Below are positions 1 to 12,100 of a stretch of 64,000 nucleotides of DNA, piece after piece. The stretch covers positions 14,776,501-14,840,500 of the forward strand of contig NC_050098.1 of assembly GCF_902167145.1 (NCBI RefSeq), given 5' to 3'. The stretch comes from Zea mays (lineage: Eukaryota; Streptophyta; Magnoliopsida; Poales; Poaceae). The first letter of the stretch is position 1; the number at the start of each line of letters is the position of its first letter. Both the position numbers and the translations under genes were made by a program. Below the pieces are notes generated by a model. It had not been told where the DNA came from. It did not search any database and worked only from the letters and a program-made list of their open reading frames with translations.

Positions 1-1024
1 GGTCATGGCCCCCAGCCTGAACGGGGACCAGAGCTAGCTCCCGTGGGATGTCGACACGGGGCACTGGCCTAGGGAGATCACCGTCCTCCGGCATGCCGAG
101 ATGATTGCCTTCGGAGGGACCCCCTAGATCGACGTGGAAACATTCGCGGCTTGGGCCGCAGTCCTCATCGCCGAGGCTGCGGCTACCGTCGGAACAGTCG
201 GAAAGGCAGTAGTCACATGCGGTCATGAAGTCCCGCATGGCACTAGGGTTGCCAAGTCCAGAGAAATCCCAACAGATGCTGGGCCCGTCGTCTTCCTCGG
301 ACCCAGAGGGCCCGTAGGTCGAGACGTCCGTCAGCCGGTCCTAAGGCGACCGCATGCGAAACCCCAGAGGGTTTGGACTCGCCTCTACGAGAGCGTCCGC
401 CAAAGCGAGGTCGCTAGGTGGGTTGAGGCTGAATCCAAATGACGTAGGATGGGAATCGGTCGGTACCTTTTGGTCGACGAGCGGCGATGAAGTCACGTCG
501 GGGACTGACTGCACCGTCGTCTCAGGTGCGAGGGTGACGTCCAGCAAGCTCTCCGCGAGCGCGCTGGCGTCGTCCGCTTGCTCGGGATGGGCGTGTCGCG
601 GGGAGACGGCGCTCGTCTTCGACCCAGTCGCGAAGTCGATACCCGGTGCGCCCCTCGTTGGGGTGCCGGTGCTGTCGGCTCGCTCGACAGCCAACAAGGC
701 GCTGCCTCCTGCTTGGCCTTGGTCGCCCTGCCTTCCCCTCCGTCGGCGGGGGAAAGGGCAGGATGAGCTCGAAGGTCGTTCTTCCACCACGCGGGGAAGA
801 CGTCGTCGATTCCGCCGCCGGCGGGCGGGTTGTCGGCCGCCATTGTCGTCGTCGCGCGGCGGTGGAAGGAGTATCATGTCGTAGCCGCCATCGAGGGACA
901 TGAACTCAAGACTCCCGAAACGGAGCACCGTCCCGGGTTGGAGAGGTTGTTGGAGACTGCCCATCTGGAGCTTGACGGGAAGCTGTTCGTCAACACGCAG
1001 CAGGCCCCTACCTGGCGCTCCAAC
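1..1024 (-). mobile_element. Ty3/gypsy element, 5' internal leader (partial)
   Basis: GC-rich sequence directly next to the LTR at 1025-2740. Read on the minus strand it starts with a primer-binding site and continues as an untranslated or gag-leader region that leaves the window at the left edge. Short open frames occur on both strands, but none shows a CCHC knuckle, protease or RT motif, so I do not call a protein. The LTR and PBS sequence recall maize Huck-like gypsy elements; that family name is recognition, not a search result. The gag-pol body and the second LTR must lie to the left. Confidence 0.7.
1005..1022 (-). other. Primer-binding site of the gypsy element
   Basis: Two bases inside the inner LTR end (LTR edge at 1025) the minus strand reads TGGAGCGCCAGGTAGGGG. 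This is the typical position and style of a tRNA primer-binding site in maize gypsy elements. It fixes the orientation: transcription runs leftward. Confidence 0.7.
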
Positions 1025-1316
1025 TGTCGGCGTTTCGAGACCGGGGGGTCCCTGGGCCGACGAGTGAGTGTCGCCGCGTGCCCCAGCCCAGATGGGTCGA
1101 GCGCGAAGGGGGGAGAGCGAGGCGGCCGGAGACCGGCGTGACAGAGGTGGGAATCCCGCGGCCTTCGTGTTCGTCCCGCGCCCAGGTCGGGTGCGCTTGC
1201 AGTAGGGGGTTACAAGCGTCCACGCGGGAGAGGGAGCGAGCGGCCCCAAGCGAGCGCCTGTTCTCGTCCTCGTCCCCGCGCGGCCAACCCTCTCTAAGAG
1301 GGCCCTGGTCCTTCCT

Positions 1317-1323
1317 TTTATAG
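1317..1323 (-). promoter_or_regulatory. TATA box in gypsy LTR
   Basis: TATAAAA on the minus strand, about 290 bp upstream of the PBS, where the U3/R promoter of a leftward-transcribed LTR would sit. Confidence 0.55.
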
Positions 1324-1874
1324 GCGTAAGGAGAGGATCCAGGTGTACAATGGGGGGTGTAGCAGAGTGCTACGTGTCTAGCGGGGGAGAGCTAGCGCCC
1401 TAAGTACATGCTGTCGTGGCAGCCGGAGAGATTTTGGCACCCAGCTGGTGTGATGTCGTGGCCGTCGGAGGAGCGATGGAGCCTGGCGGAGGGACAGCTG
1501 TCGGAGCGGTTGGGTCCTTGCTGACGTCCTCTTGCTTCCGTAAGGGGGCTGAGAGCCGCCATCGTCACAGAGCATGCGGGGCGCCATCATTGCCTATCTG
1601 GCGGAGCTGGCCAGATGGGACGCCGGTCGGGTTCCCTGTGGCCCGAGTCAGCTCGGGGTAGGGTGATGATGGCGCCTCCTGTTGACGTGGCTGGCCTGCG
1701 CCCTAGGTTGGGCGATGCGGAGGCTCCTCCGAAGCCGAGGTCGAGTCTGTCTTCCGTGGCTGAGGCCGAGTCCGAGCCCCTGGGTCGGGCGAGGCGGAGG
1801 TCGTCGGCTGAGGCCAGGGCGGAGTCCGAGCCCTGGGGTCGGGCGAAGCGGAGTTCGTCGTCTTCTGGGACTTA

Positions 1875-2245
1875 GCCCGAGTCCGAGCCCTGGGTCGGGC
1901 GGAGCGGAGTTCGCCGTCTTCCGGGACTTAGCCCGAGTCCGAGCCCTAGGTCGGGCGGAGCGGAGTTCGCCGTCTTCCGGGACTTAGCCCGAGTCCGAGC
2001 CCTGGGTCGGGCGGAGCGGAGTTCGCCGTCTTCCGGGACTTAGCTCGAGTCCGAGCCCTGGGTCGGGCGGAGCGGAGTTCGCCGTCTTCCGGGGCTGAGC
2101 CCGAGTCCGAGCCCTGGGTCGGGCGGAGCGGAGTTCGCCGTCTTCCGGGGCTGAGCCCGAGTCCGAGCCCTAGGTCGGGCGGAGCGGAGTTCGCCGTCTT
2201 CCGGGGCTGAGCCCGAGTCCGAGCTCTGGGTCGGGCGAAGCGGAG
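1875..2245. repeat. 56-bp tandem repeats inside gypsy LTR
   Basis: About 6.6 copies of a 56-bp unit; the unit GCCCGAGTCC recurs at 1931, 1987, 2043 (one base changed), 2099, 2155 and 2211. Units differ by a few substitutions (for example GACTTAG against GGCTGAG). More decayed copies extend left to about 1740. The unit is GC-rich with many CG and CNG sites. Confidence 0.9.
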
Positions 2246-2740
2246 CTTCCTATGATGCCTCCGGCGGGGCCTGACTGCCTGTCAGCCTCACTCTGTCAAA
2301 TGGCACCACAGTCGGAGTGGCGCAGGCGGCGCTGTCCTTCTGTCAGGCCAGTCAGTGGAGCGGCGAAGTGACGGCGGTCACTTCGGCTCTGCCGGGGGGC
2401 GCGCGTCAAGATAAAGGTGTCAGGCCACCTTTGCATTAAATGCTCTTGCGACTTGGTCGGTCGGTGCGGCGATTTAGTCAGGGTTGCTTCTTAGCGAAGG
2501 CAGGGCCTCGGGCGAGCCGAAAATATGTTCGCCGTTGGAGGGGGCCTCGAGCGAGACGGAAATCCTCTGGGTCGGCTGCCCTTGTCCGAGGCTAGGCTCG
2601 GGCGAGGCGTGATCGAGTCGCTCGAATGGACTGATCCCTGACTTAGTCGCACCCATCAGGCCTTTGCAGCTTTATGCTGATGGGGGTTACCAGCTGAGAA
2701 TTAGGAGTCTTGAGGGTACCCCTAATTATGGTCCCCGACA

Positions 2741-2942
2741 CATTTAAATTATTACCTACTACATTTGATGGTAATGTGAGGACACTTAAATGCTACTTGA
2801 AATATAATGTAGACTCCAATTATATATATAATAAATTAATAATCATGATCTTCTATGTCATATAATATAGTGACCTTGAGATCGGGGAGCTTGCCCGGGT
2901 AAGTAATGCATTCGATCACCCTCCCTTCGTTCCCTTTCCCAG
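2741..2942. other. AT-rich gap between LTR and first visible exon
   Basis: AT-rich sequence that looks like intron of the gene fragment to the right. A possible splice donor (GTAAGT) lies at 2899-2904 and could close an earlier exon, but the sequence before it gives no recognisable protein. The acceptor before the first supported exon is at 2941-2942. Confidence 0.4.
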
Positions 2943-5354
2943 GCTCAACACACTAATCATAGGACCAAGTTGCATCTGAGGATTTTCTTGAACAACTCAA
3001 AAGGGACCGGCATGGTCACTGAGTATCTGAGCAAAATGGAGAAAGAGGTTGGTAAGAAGGTGAGAGTTTCCATTCCTTTCTGCTAGGAAGTACACTGTTA
3101 CTGTACGCTGTTAGCCTATTACTGCATGACTTTCCGTATCTGATTTCATAACTTTTGATAGATGACACTGAGGTCTCCTCGGACCAATACTGCATTCCAG
3201 GAACTCTTCTCTTTGCCAGCAGAAGAATTTCTCATCAGCAGTTTTACCTGCTACTTGAAGAGGAAATTGCCTACACAAGTAATCGTTTGATTTTTTTCTT
3301 ACATAAATTATTAGATTGAATGATAAATATATGTTTTATGATCCTTTTTCCCTGTGGAAGAATGCTGATGGATAATACTTAAAAAGTGTTTGCGTGCACA
3401 AATTTTCCTGAATTATGAAAGATATAACATTTGATTTATACTTTTTATTGAAAAGTAGAGAACATTCAGGAACATTTTCTTACAATCTCATATGTTGTGA
3501 TTTCGAAAGAGAAACCAACTGAAGATGTAAGCTAGCAGTGTCTTGTGCATTGATTTCATTTTTTGGAAAGACATGGTCATATTGTTCCTTCCATGCTATG
3601 TGATTTAAATATTTGTATATATGCTATTGATTTTGTTTGATTTATTGGATCAACTCACTGTGTTCATGTGTTCTCAATGGCTCTGAATAGCTCACTACAT
3701 GTCCAGTCAACTGACAGACTCTTATATTTTTAATTTCAGGGTCAAGTTTTCTTATCTCCAAGAACAATTGGGTTTTATTCAAGCATGTTTGGGAGGAAAA
3801 CAAAATGTTACTTTCTATGGGAGGATATTGAAGACATACAGGGAATACCTCAATCAATATCATCATGGAGTCCATCCATTATAATAACTCTTCACAAAGG
3901 TAGAGGCATGGATGCAAAGCATGGTGTAAAGAGCATGGACAATGGAAAACTTAAGTTCTGCTTGCAGTCTTTTGCATCATTTAGTGTGGCCAATAGGTAA
4001 ATGCCCAGCTTCCTTAAACACATCGAGTGTATGTCATATGGCTCTTATGAATCAAACTCTGGAAATAACTTGTGTCGCAACTAACTGTCTTGATTCTTGC
4101 AATATCTTTTGCATGATTTATATGTTTTTTTTCTGGAATAAATATTGTTTGTGCTCTACAGGACAATAATGGCATTATGGAAGGCAAGATCTCTGAGCAC
4201 AGAGTTTAAAGTACAGCTTGCGGAAGAACAATCCCAAATTAACACCCTTCAGAGTGAGGACAATGGGGTCTTTGTTGGTATTGAGGATGCCAAGAGCCTT
4301 CAGATGACTGAAGTTTTCTCCTCGACCATTTCGACCAATGTAAGTTCAGGCGACTTGTATGGCAAATCTAAATATACACTTGTAGTCCTGCACTTGTGCA
4401 AGTTTATTAACTACCTATATTGTGGTCCATCATAAGAGGCTGAAACTGACATTCATGTATCTCTTGCCAGATGGCCTCGCTTATGGAGGTGTGTCTAGGA
4501 GGATCCTTGGAAATGAAGGTAACGGAGAAAGTTGGATGCCAGAAGTACTCGCCTACACAGTGAGAATCAGATAAACCCAATGAGTATCAACGAAAAATCC
4601 ATTACAAGTTCAGCAAGAAGCTGTCTCCCGTTGGCGGAGAAGTGACAGGAACCCAGCAGAAATCTCTTATGCCTAATAAGAAAGGATGGGTTATCGAAGA
4701 GGTGATGGAGCTCCAAGGAGTCCTTCTTGGCGACTTCTTTACGGTTTGTATACGTAACTGAATCTTCTTCCTCTCTGGCGTTCTGGGTTGAATTTGCATG
4801 CTCTTCTGCTTGTCAGAAGTCCCCGTTTTCTTTAACGAAAATTTTGAAGTCTGTTAGATGGAGTATTTCCAGCTTCTAAATTACTCGATGTAACGATCTT
4901 GAAACATATAAAACATTCCTTTTATCAGAAACAAAATGCTTGTCATTTGGTCAATTAGTTAGTGTTATGATATTCCGTGCTGTAACGTGGTCAGGGGGTA
5001 GCTGTGTCTATGTGGCGGCAAAAAAAACTGCAGGAGGTCCATTCTAATCACCACACGAAAGATCAAGCCTGCTGCGCCGATTTTCTTCATACCAGCAGAA
5101 GAAGAGAAACACGACACATCTGGATTCTGACCTGCGCTCCTATCTTGTTTTTTTTCCAGCTCCACATCAAGTACCAGGTCGAGGACCTCGCTCCCAAGCA
5201 AAGAGCAAGCAATGTGCAGGTCTCCTTGGGAATCGAGTGGTCGAAGACCAGCAGGCACCAGAAGCGGATCGAGAAGAACGTCCTTTCCAGTTCATCCGCG
5301 CGCCTAAAGGAGATGTTCAACCTTGCGTTGAGGGAGCTCTCGCATGCCAGATAG
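2943..5354 (+). pseudogene. C2/GRAM/VASt-domain protein gene, 3' exons, with premature stop
   Basis: Six exons can be traced: 2943-3059, 3162-3278, 3740-3996, 4162-4339, 4471-4743 and 5160-5354 (stop at 5352). The product resembles the C-terminal half of plant C2 and GRAM domain proteins of the At1g03370 type: a GRAM domain (motifs FLSPRTIGFYSSMFG, FLWEDIEDIQ, LHKGRGMDA) followed by a VASt domain (KFSKKLSPVGGEVTGTQQKS, GWVIEEVMELQGVLLGDFF, ending in RLKEMFNLALREL). Such proteins are thought to bind membrane lipids or sterols at membrane contacts. All phases agree, but the codon at 4561-4563 is TGA, where relatives have tryptophan, cutting off the second VASt domain. The N-terminal C2 exons are not visible; a gypsy LTR ends 202 bp upstream. 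It is most likely a broken gene, though a 5' part beyond the retrotransposon or a sequence error cannot be excluded. Confidence 0.75.
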
Positions 5355-5725
5355 GAGGCGGAGCGTAATGGCCTTTCGACGTCTTACCCACCGTCCCTGT
5401 GCATAACAACAACAGGACCGATCTTGAGTGAACATTTAACACCCACTAACTGTACATGGAAAGCTTGGCTCAAGACTGATAGACAGCAACACCAAGAAGA
5501 AGAGGAGGAGGTACTGTAGGATAGCTCGATAGACAACGATATAGTTGTATGTTCTGCTTGCAAGTTCTCTCTGTCGACTGTATATGCTAAAAATATTAAA
5601 ATTGAATAGCTAGAAATGCAAGTGTTCTCTTTAGGCCATACCATTTACATAGTTATTATCTTCTGCCTTTAACCACTGTAGGGTGCCCGAAGGGGCGCCT
5701 AATGTTCTAGTTTTTTTAAAACAAT
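5355..5725. other. 3' flank of the GRAM gene fragment
   Basis: Probable old 3' UTR and short intergenic spacer. I see no conserved coding frame and no transposon ends. Confidence 0.4.
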
Positions 5726-6145
5726 CACGTGAGCCACACAACATGCATCGAACAAGGCAAAGAGTAGTGGTGTGTGTCTATCCGCTGACTGTTTATGCAG
5801 CGAACAGTGGGCCGTGGCCGATTCGTGACACACGTGAACAACAAACGTCGAAATCACATGCAGGAGGATACACGTACTGGAGATATTGGGCTACATTGCG
5901 TCATGCGAAAATCCGTTTAAGGGCCTATCAAAACCTGGACCGGGCCGCGCTTTAGGTGGGCTCTAAGTACGCCTCTGCCTTTTCAGGCTATCACCGCCAC
6001 ACAGCTGATCCTCTCCCGAGTCCCGACCCGTCATCGCCGCCGCCATTGTCCCGCCGCGCAGGGTTTAGGGTTCAGTAGCGGCGGCACCAGTTTTTCTCCT
6101 CATCAAGGGAGTCGCGGCCACCGCCAACGAGACAAGCTGTCGGCG
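5726..6145 (+). promoter_or_regulatory. UTP10 promoter and 5' UTR: G-boxes, site II motifs, telo-box
   Basis: Two CACGTG cores lie at 5726-5731 and 5831-5836. Three site II type motifs (TGGGCC at 5808-5813, TGGGCT at 5887-5892 and 5957-5962) precede a telo-box (TTTAGGGTT at 6064-6072, reverse complement AACCCTAAA), about 75 bp upstream of the ATG at 6146. Site II plus telo-box is the known promoter signature of plant ribosomal-protein and ribosome-biogenesis genes, which fits the gene downstream. No clear TATA box is visible, also usual for this class. Confidence 0.65.
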
Positions 6146-9100
6146 ATGTCGTCTATCGCATCGCAGCTGAAGGCCATCAAGTCGGCGCTCGGCGCTGCGC
6201 CGGAGCCGGCTCGGCGGCCCGTCACCCGGCCGTCTGTGCTCTTCGACGCCAAAGAGGCCGCCGACATCGACCTCCGGGCCATCCTGCCCATTGCCCTCTC
6301 TGGTTCGTACCACTAACTACCGACCTGATCGGTTCGAGCATGCTGATGCTTTATTAGTTGCGCTCTTCTAGAGTAGCCACTAGCCAGCATTTCATGAAGG
6401 ACAACTTGGTTGTATTTTCCGCTAAACCGAGCGTTCTAGAATTTTGTTTGGTTCGTTTGATTCTTATTTTAGCTCCCATTTAATATAATATCTAAATCAG
6501 CTTTCTCGGAATTCCCTCTGGATTTTGCTGCTATTTGCAGGTTGATCCCATCCGTCTACATAGTACACCTAGTTGTTTATGCTTGTGCAATTATGCATGC
6601 GATTTTATGAAACTTCACTAATAGCTCAAATTGAATGAAGTTTTTAAAAACAAAACCAATTTAGTTTTGCATATGAGGTATTTCATTCGAAGAGCTTCTC
6701 TTCCTCTACGGTACCTGAATCAAATTGCTTTTCAGGGTTGGAGCACCTTACCAGCGTAGACGAGAGATTTGCAAAATACAGCAACACTCTGTTCAGGGAG
6801 ACTAGCCTTGAGGTGAACCGCGAACAGTTGACTCCCAAGGAGAACGACAAACTCAACAAGTCTATCTCCACCTACCTTCGCCTTCTAGCTGGCTATTTGC
6901 ATCTTCCCTCTGCCCTCAAGACCCTTGAATACCTTATCCGCAGATACCTGTATGAATTTAGCTCAGCTAATTTTGCCGATGGCCCTACGAGCTCTAGCTT
7001 ATTCTCTTGTTTCTGGTGGGAACCTTCATGTAGGGTGCATGTATACAATTCGGATGAGTTGCTGCTGAGCGCACTGCCATACCATGATACACATGCGTTT
7101 GTTCGGATCGTGCAGTTGGTCAACTTAGGGTGAGTGTGGCTCTGGTCTGGATAGATACTTATTTTCTCCATTTGTCTTCAATATCAACTTGTGCTGGTTG
7201 ATGTGCTTTCAGGAATAGTAACTGGGCATTTCTTGGCGGTGTCAAGTCCTCAGGTGCACCGCCACCCAGGAGTGTTCTAGTGCAACAGTGCATCCGTGAT
7301 AAGGCTGTGCTGGAGACCCTATGCAACTATGTAACGCCGAAATTAATAATCCTTTTAACAGTAGGATTCTGTCATGATTTTTGATATTTTTTTGTTGATA
7401 ATTCATTTTACTTTCAGGCTACACCAACAAAGGAATTCAGTCACTCGAAGACAGTCGTCTGCTTTTGCACTGCTGTGATTGTTGAGTGTTTGGGTGCTGT
7501 CCCTAAGCTTGACACAGATGTAGTGCAGAGGGTGTTGGGATTTGTGTTTGACTCTCTTAATCCTGCAGTGACGCGAGACCAGGAATATAAGGTTACCTCA
7601 AATGATTTGCAGTTTTTTTGGCCCCTTTTCAATGGTCATATTTGTTATATTTTTTCTTTCCCTTTTACTTTGCAACCCTCAACTGGATACTGTGTGTACA
7701 CTATTTCGAACATTATGAATCTTTTATTGTGCTATATGGGTTTACTTCCCATTGAAGAACTATTGACATCCTGCTTTCTTAGCAATGTTATAACTACAGT
7801 TATGTTGTATCTTTATGACCAGGCTGGCGCTCTTATGATTGTTGGAGTACTTGGAACCCGTGCGACTCTAGCGCCTAAACTTGTTCAAAATTTGATTCTT
7901 TTCGTTGCAAGGACTGCACAACATGATGCATTCGAGTCAGTTGACTTGCCATGGCTTCGTGTTTCAGTGATGGCTCTTATAAGTCTTGTTCAGGTTTGGA
8001 TTTAACTTATTGTCATTCATATCCTTAGGAAATTCTGGCTTGCTATGTAAATCATTGAACTCAATATTGGTGATGCTGAGGTAGAAGTATTGATAAATGT
8101 CTGCTAATTTTACAGTCCCAATCTGTCCATGTTTTCCCTAAGAAGCCACTGATGGTTTTGAAAGACATCAGGTTTACCGTTGTTTTCCCAGCATACACAT
8201 TATATATTTGCTCCTTTCTGTTTCTCCTGGTGTTGAAGTGTTAAATTCCTATGGTAAACTTTTTTCAGGGATTTTTCTGGTATACTTTCTGTATTATCCA
8301 GTGAATACAACATCGAGAAATTCATTAGGCTTTATGTTGAATCATTAATTGACTACAGGTGATTTTGCTTATCTGATGTAATTATATTTGCATATTTCTC
8401 TCTGGCATTGTATGAACGTTTATAACTCTTAAAATGCGAACAGTATTGTCGATGGTACCTGCCACACACACCTGATTGAAACTATTGAGAGTCTGCCAAT
8501 GAAGAATTTCATTGAAAGTGTCGTGTGCAAAATTCTTGGAAACTGTATCAAGGTATCTCGGGCCACAGGAATCCCAGATATTAATCACACAGGTAACTGT
8601 AACAGCTGCTTCAATTCCATTTTAAACTAATCAAGTAATTTCTTTTTTTTTGTGCATACATGTATTTTAAGCATATCATGGTGTTCTGTACTGTATGTAC
8701 TATGTAGTATTTGATATATATTGTTTCATCTATTTTTCAGAATTATGGGCTAAGAAAATTTTTAAGGCAATTGAAAGAAAATATCCCCTGGAGCTACGTG
8801 ATGCTATTCATAAATTTCTTGAGGTGCAAAATGACACACTTTCCACTTATGTAACTTGTCAGTTCTTATTGCTGTTGTTTGACACTTCTTTCTCCCTGTT
8901 CTCAGAACTCTGAAACTAATTCACCGGGAGGGGATTCTTTGGCTGAGGTTTTTGGGATATTGTTTGATGAAAACAAGAATTTGCCAACTGAAATATCTGA
9001 CTCAAACATTTGGTTCAGTCTCGATCATCCAAAGGTACAATATGATATGGGACTTGCTGTAGAATTTTACTTTCCATGGAAACTCTGAATTTTATCCTGT

Positions 9101-12100
9101 CTTAAACTCTTAATGCCTCTAGAATGATTTCTTGCCCTAGTTCAAATCATATTTTAGGTTGTGAGTAATTCGCCACAGTTAGCCTTTTCCTAAATTAGTT
9201 TGTTTTGTTATCTTTTCTAGTCTTTGATGTGTTAGATGTATATGTTGTGTAGCATATTTTCCTTATTGTATAAGGGCCTTTATGCATTGTGCAATGTATG
9301 TACTGTGGGCTTGGGCCGTTACTGTGAATACAAGCACCATTCTAACATGATGAATTTTATATATGATAAAGGCTACGGTTCGTCAATCTGCTCTCTCAAA
9401 AGTTGCTACATCTGGCATCTTCAATAACAGAACTCTAAATCCTCAGGTAACAACTTTTGCTCTTTGCAAATGTTCACTTCTATATGCGCACTGTTGTATT
9501 GAAGCTTTCCTCAGATGATGATCAACTGACTTCTGCTTCTGAAAGAGATTGAATCTGTATAGAATAGTAGATTAATTATTGAGAGTTAAAAAGGTTATAT
9601 AGGGGTGAGGAGATCTTGGGGCAAAAGGAAACCGATAGTCAAGATTTCCTCAGGGCAGGAAACTTCTAATCAGGATCCTATCGTAAGGAAACCCCCAATT
9701 AGGATCTCATCTAATCAGGATCCTGTCCTAAGGAAACCCCCAATCAGGATCCCATCAGGAGTCTGTAACCATATATCTCTACAATACCAAATAGGGCCGG
9801 CCGGCTATAGAGCCAGGCGCAGGACCTCGACACACAGTAATACATCAAATGTCTAACAGTTTCTAATTCTGAGTTCATGCAGAAGTTTATCAATATGCAA
9901 GATGCTATATTACGTAGTCTGTATGATGATGATCTAAGTGTTGTCCAAGCTGCTTTATCCATAGAAGGACTAGCTGCTGTTGCCAATCCTGATAGCCTGT
10001 TAAAAGCATATGATTGCGTGCTCACCAAATGCATCAAAATCATCAACAAAGGTGGGTATTCTTCAATGTCTGCTTGTTTCGGGCCAACTGGGTGACTTTT
10101 TTATTTCAATGGACTGCCTTTTTCTATTTATTTATTACATGAGGCCTATAGCTAGTGTATAGTGTGCTTTAAATATAAAGCACACGCAAAAACTAATTTA
10201 TTCATGAAAGTTTTTAAATAATAGAGATCAGCATTTGACACTTTGACAGAAAGTGCATCGATTGGTGTCTTCTTGCCTGGACCACCAAACCAGATGTTTT
10301 ATGCCACTTCTGTAGTTTGTTCATTGTAGCTAATATTCATTAAGGGCCTGTTTGAATGCACTAGAGCTAATAGTTAGCTGGCTAAAAAATTGCTAGTGGA
10401 ATTAGCTGGCTAACTCTTAGCTGGTTTTAGTTGGTTTGAATCAGCTAATGAATAGTTGAAGATGCAACTAATAGTTAGCTGTACTATTAGCTTGAGGGTG
10501 TTTGGATGTCTCCAGCTAAAAGCAGCTAATAGCTGAACTATTTGCTGGGCTGTTTGGATGTCTGCAGCTAATTTTAGTAGCTAACTATTAGCTCTAGTGC
10601 ATTCAAACAGGGCCTAAGTTATATGTTACTTTATTTTTCTATGTTTTCCTTTGTTCTGAACCCTCAACTGTGATTTGATTTGAAATGTTCTATGGTATGA
10701 ACTTATGGTGATATGTCACATTGCAAATTATTTTTTAATTGCGGCTATATGAATTTTGTTTATGATTCTCCAGGTGGTTCAAAGGCATTAAAAGCTTCTG
10801 ATGTTGCTGTTTCTTGCTTGGAAAAGCTGGTAACGGAATACCAATCGCATCATATGGAACATGCCAAGGATATAGCTACATTAGTGTTTCGTCTCCTTAT
10901 TGTTCACCCAAAGGTTGCGTAGTTATCTTCCATTACTCTATCTACCCCTTTTTCCTGTGTTGATTCTTACTTTCAGTGTTGAAATGGAACACAGACCCTT
11001 AGGGTGAACATAAAGGCCTTGGAGCTAGCTAAGAAAATACGGTGGGAGTTCTACGCAAGTAGTTCTCTTGTATATGATGGGGTCGATTTTGATAAAATGA
11101 AGGTGAGGTTTTTTACTGGCCAGACTAATTGTGCCTCTTGTTATGCCATGTTGATCTTAAGTTTAAGCTTATCATATGAGTGCCCCCATCTTATTCTTAA
11201 TGCCCATATCTTGAATCCTTAGATGACAGATCCACATATATGGCTAGATATTGGAAGCTGTGCTTTTTATTATTGAAATGTTTATTTTCTTGATCTTTCG
11301 ATCTACATGATCATATTTTGTTCTGTTTATTTGTATGTAATTCTTCTACCCATTATGTTGTTACAGAACATGAGTGCAGACTCCATTGCTTCTATTAACA
11401 TGAACAACATCAAAGCTTTTGCTGAAACTTTCCTAGCAGACCCAAATAAGCATGTGGAGTGGTTAGCTAACTCTGGAAGTGGAAGTAGATTTTCTAAAAC
11501 TCTGTTTCTGCTCATAGTATTGCAAACACTTGTTTCCACAGAAGGTATGCCCATCTTTGCTGTTCACTTTGCTATACCATTCTCATAGAACTTATGATGG
11601 TTGCAATAACAAATCTGTTCTAATTATTAGCTGTTTTTATATTATGTGCTACTGGGAATGCTATTATTTACTCCTTGATCTCCTTAACGATTGTCAATTT
11701 TTTCTTAGTATAGTACCTGTCATCTAATAGTTCTTACCTCCCTACCGCATGTATACATAAAAATTATCTCTTGAATGATACAAATGCTGTATATAACAGA
11801 ATCCTGTGATCCTGATATGTTGGCTTCTGTGCTAAGACCATATAGTATGACTATTTACTTGTTCCTTTTCAGCTTTGGATGAGCAGGTGAATCTTTGTCA
11901 TGCTTGTTTGCCAGTCCTGAAGGATGAATGTCATCACATACAGCCCAAAGATAGCGATGTTGGTGATGAGGTATCTATCGTTTACTTCACCATTCAATGT
12001 TGATTGTTGAATGGTATGCCAATATTGTAAGGCCATCAACTTTATTTTTTTGCAGATCAGCATTACTAACCTTGAGATGTGCAGTTTAGAATTGGTGAAG

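Larger units (their letters stand above)
1025..2740 (-). repeat. 5' LTR of gypsy element (Huck-like)
   Basis: The 1716-bp segment begins TGTCGG and ends CCGACA on the plus strand, so it has the TG...CA ends and short terminal inverted repeat of an LTR. On the minus strand it starts TGTCGGGGACC, a start I associate with the maize Huck family. It contains a TATA box and a block of 56-bp tandem repeats. The flank at 2741-2745 (CATTT) should be one copy of the target duplication; the other copy is outside the window. Confidence 0.75.

Noticed and set aside
341..1249. 302-codon minus-strand frame across the gypsy leader and LTR
   Set aside because: It starts inside the LTR and crosses the PBS; Arg/Pro/Ser-rich composition, no gag motif. 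Probably a chance frame in GC-rich DNA.
9236..9427. 63-codon frame in UTP10 intron 11
   Set aside because: It overlaps the start of exon 12 in another frame and has no support as a separate gene.
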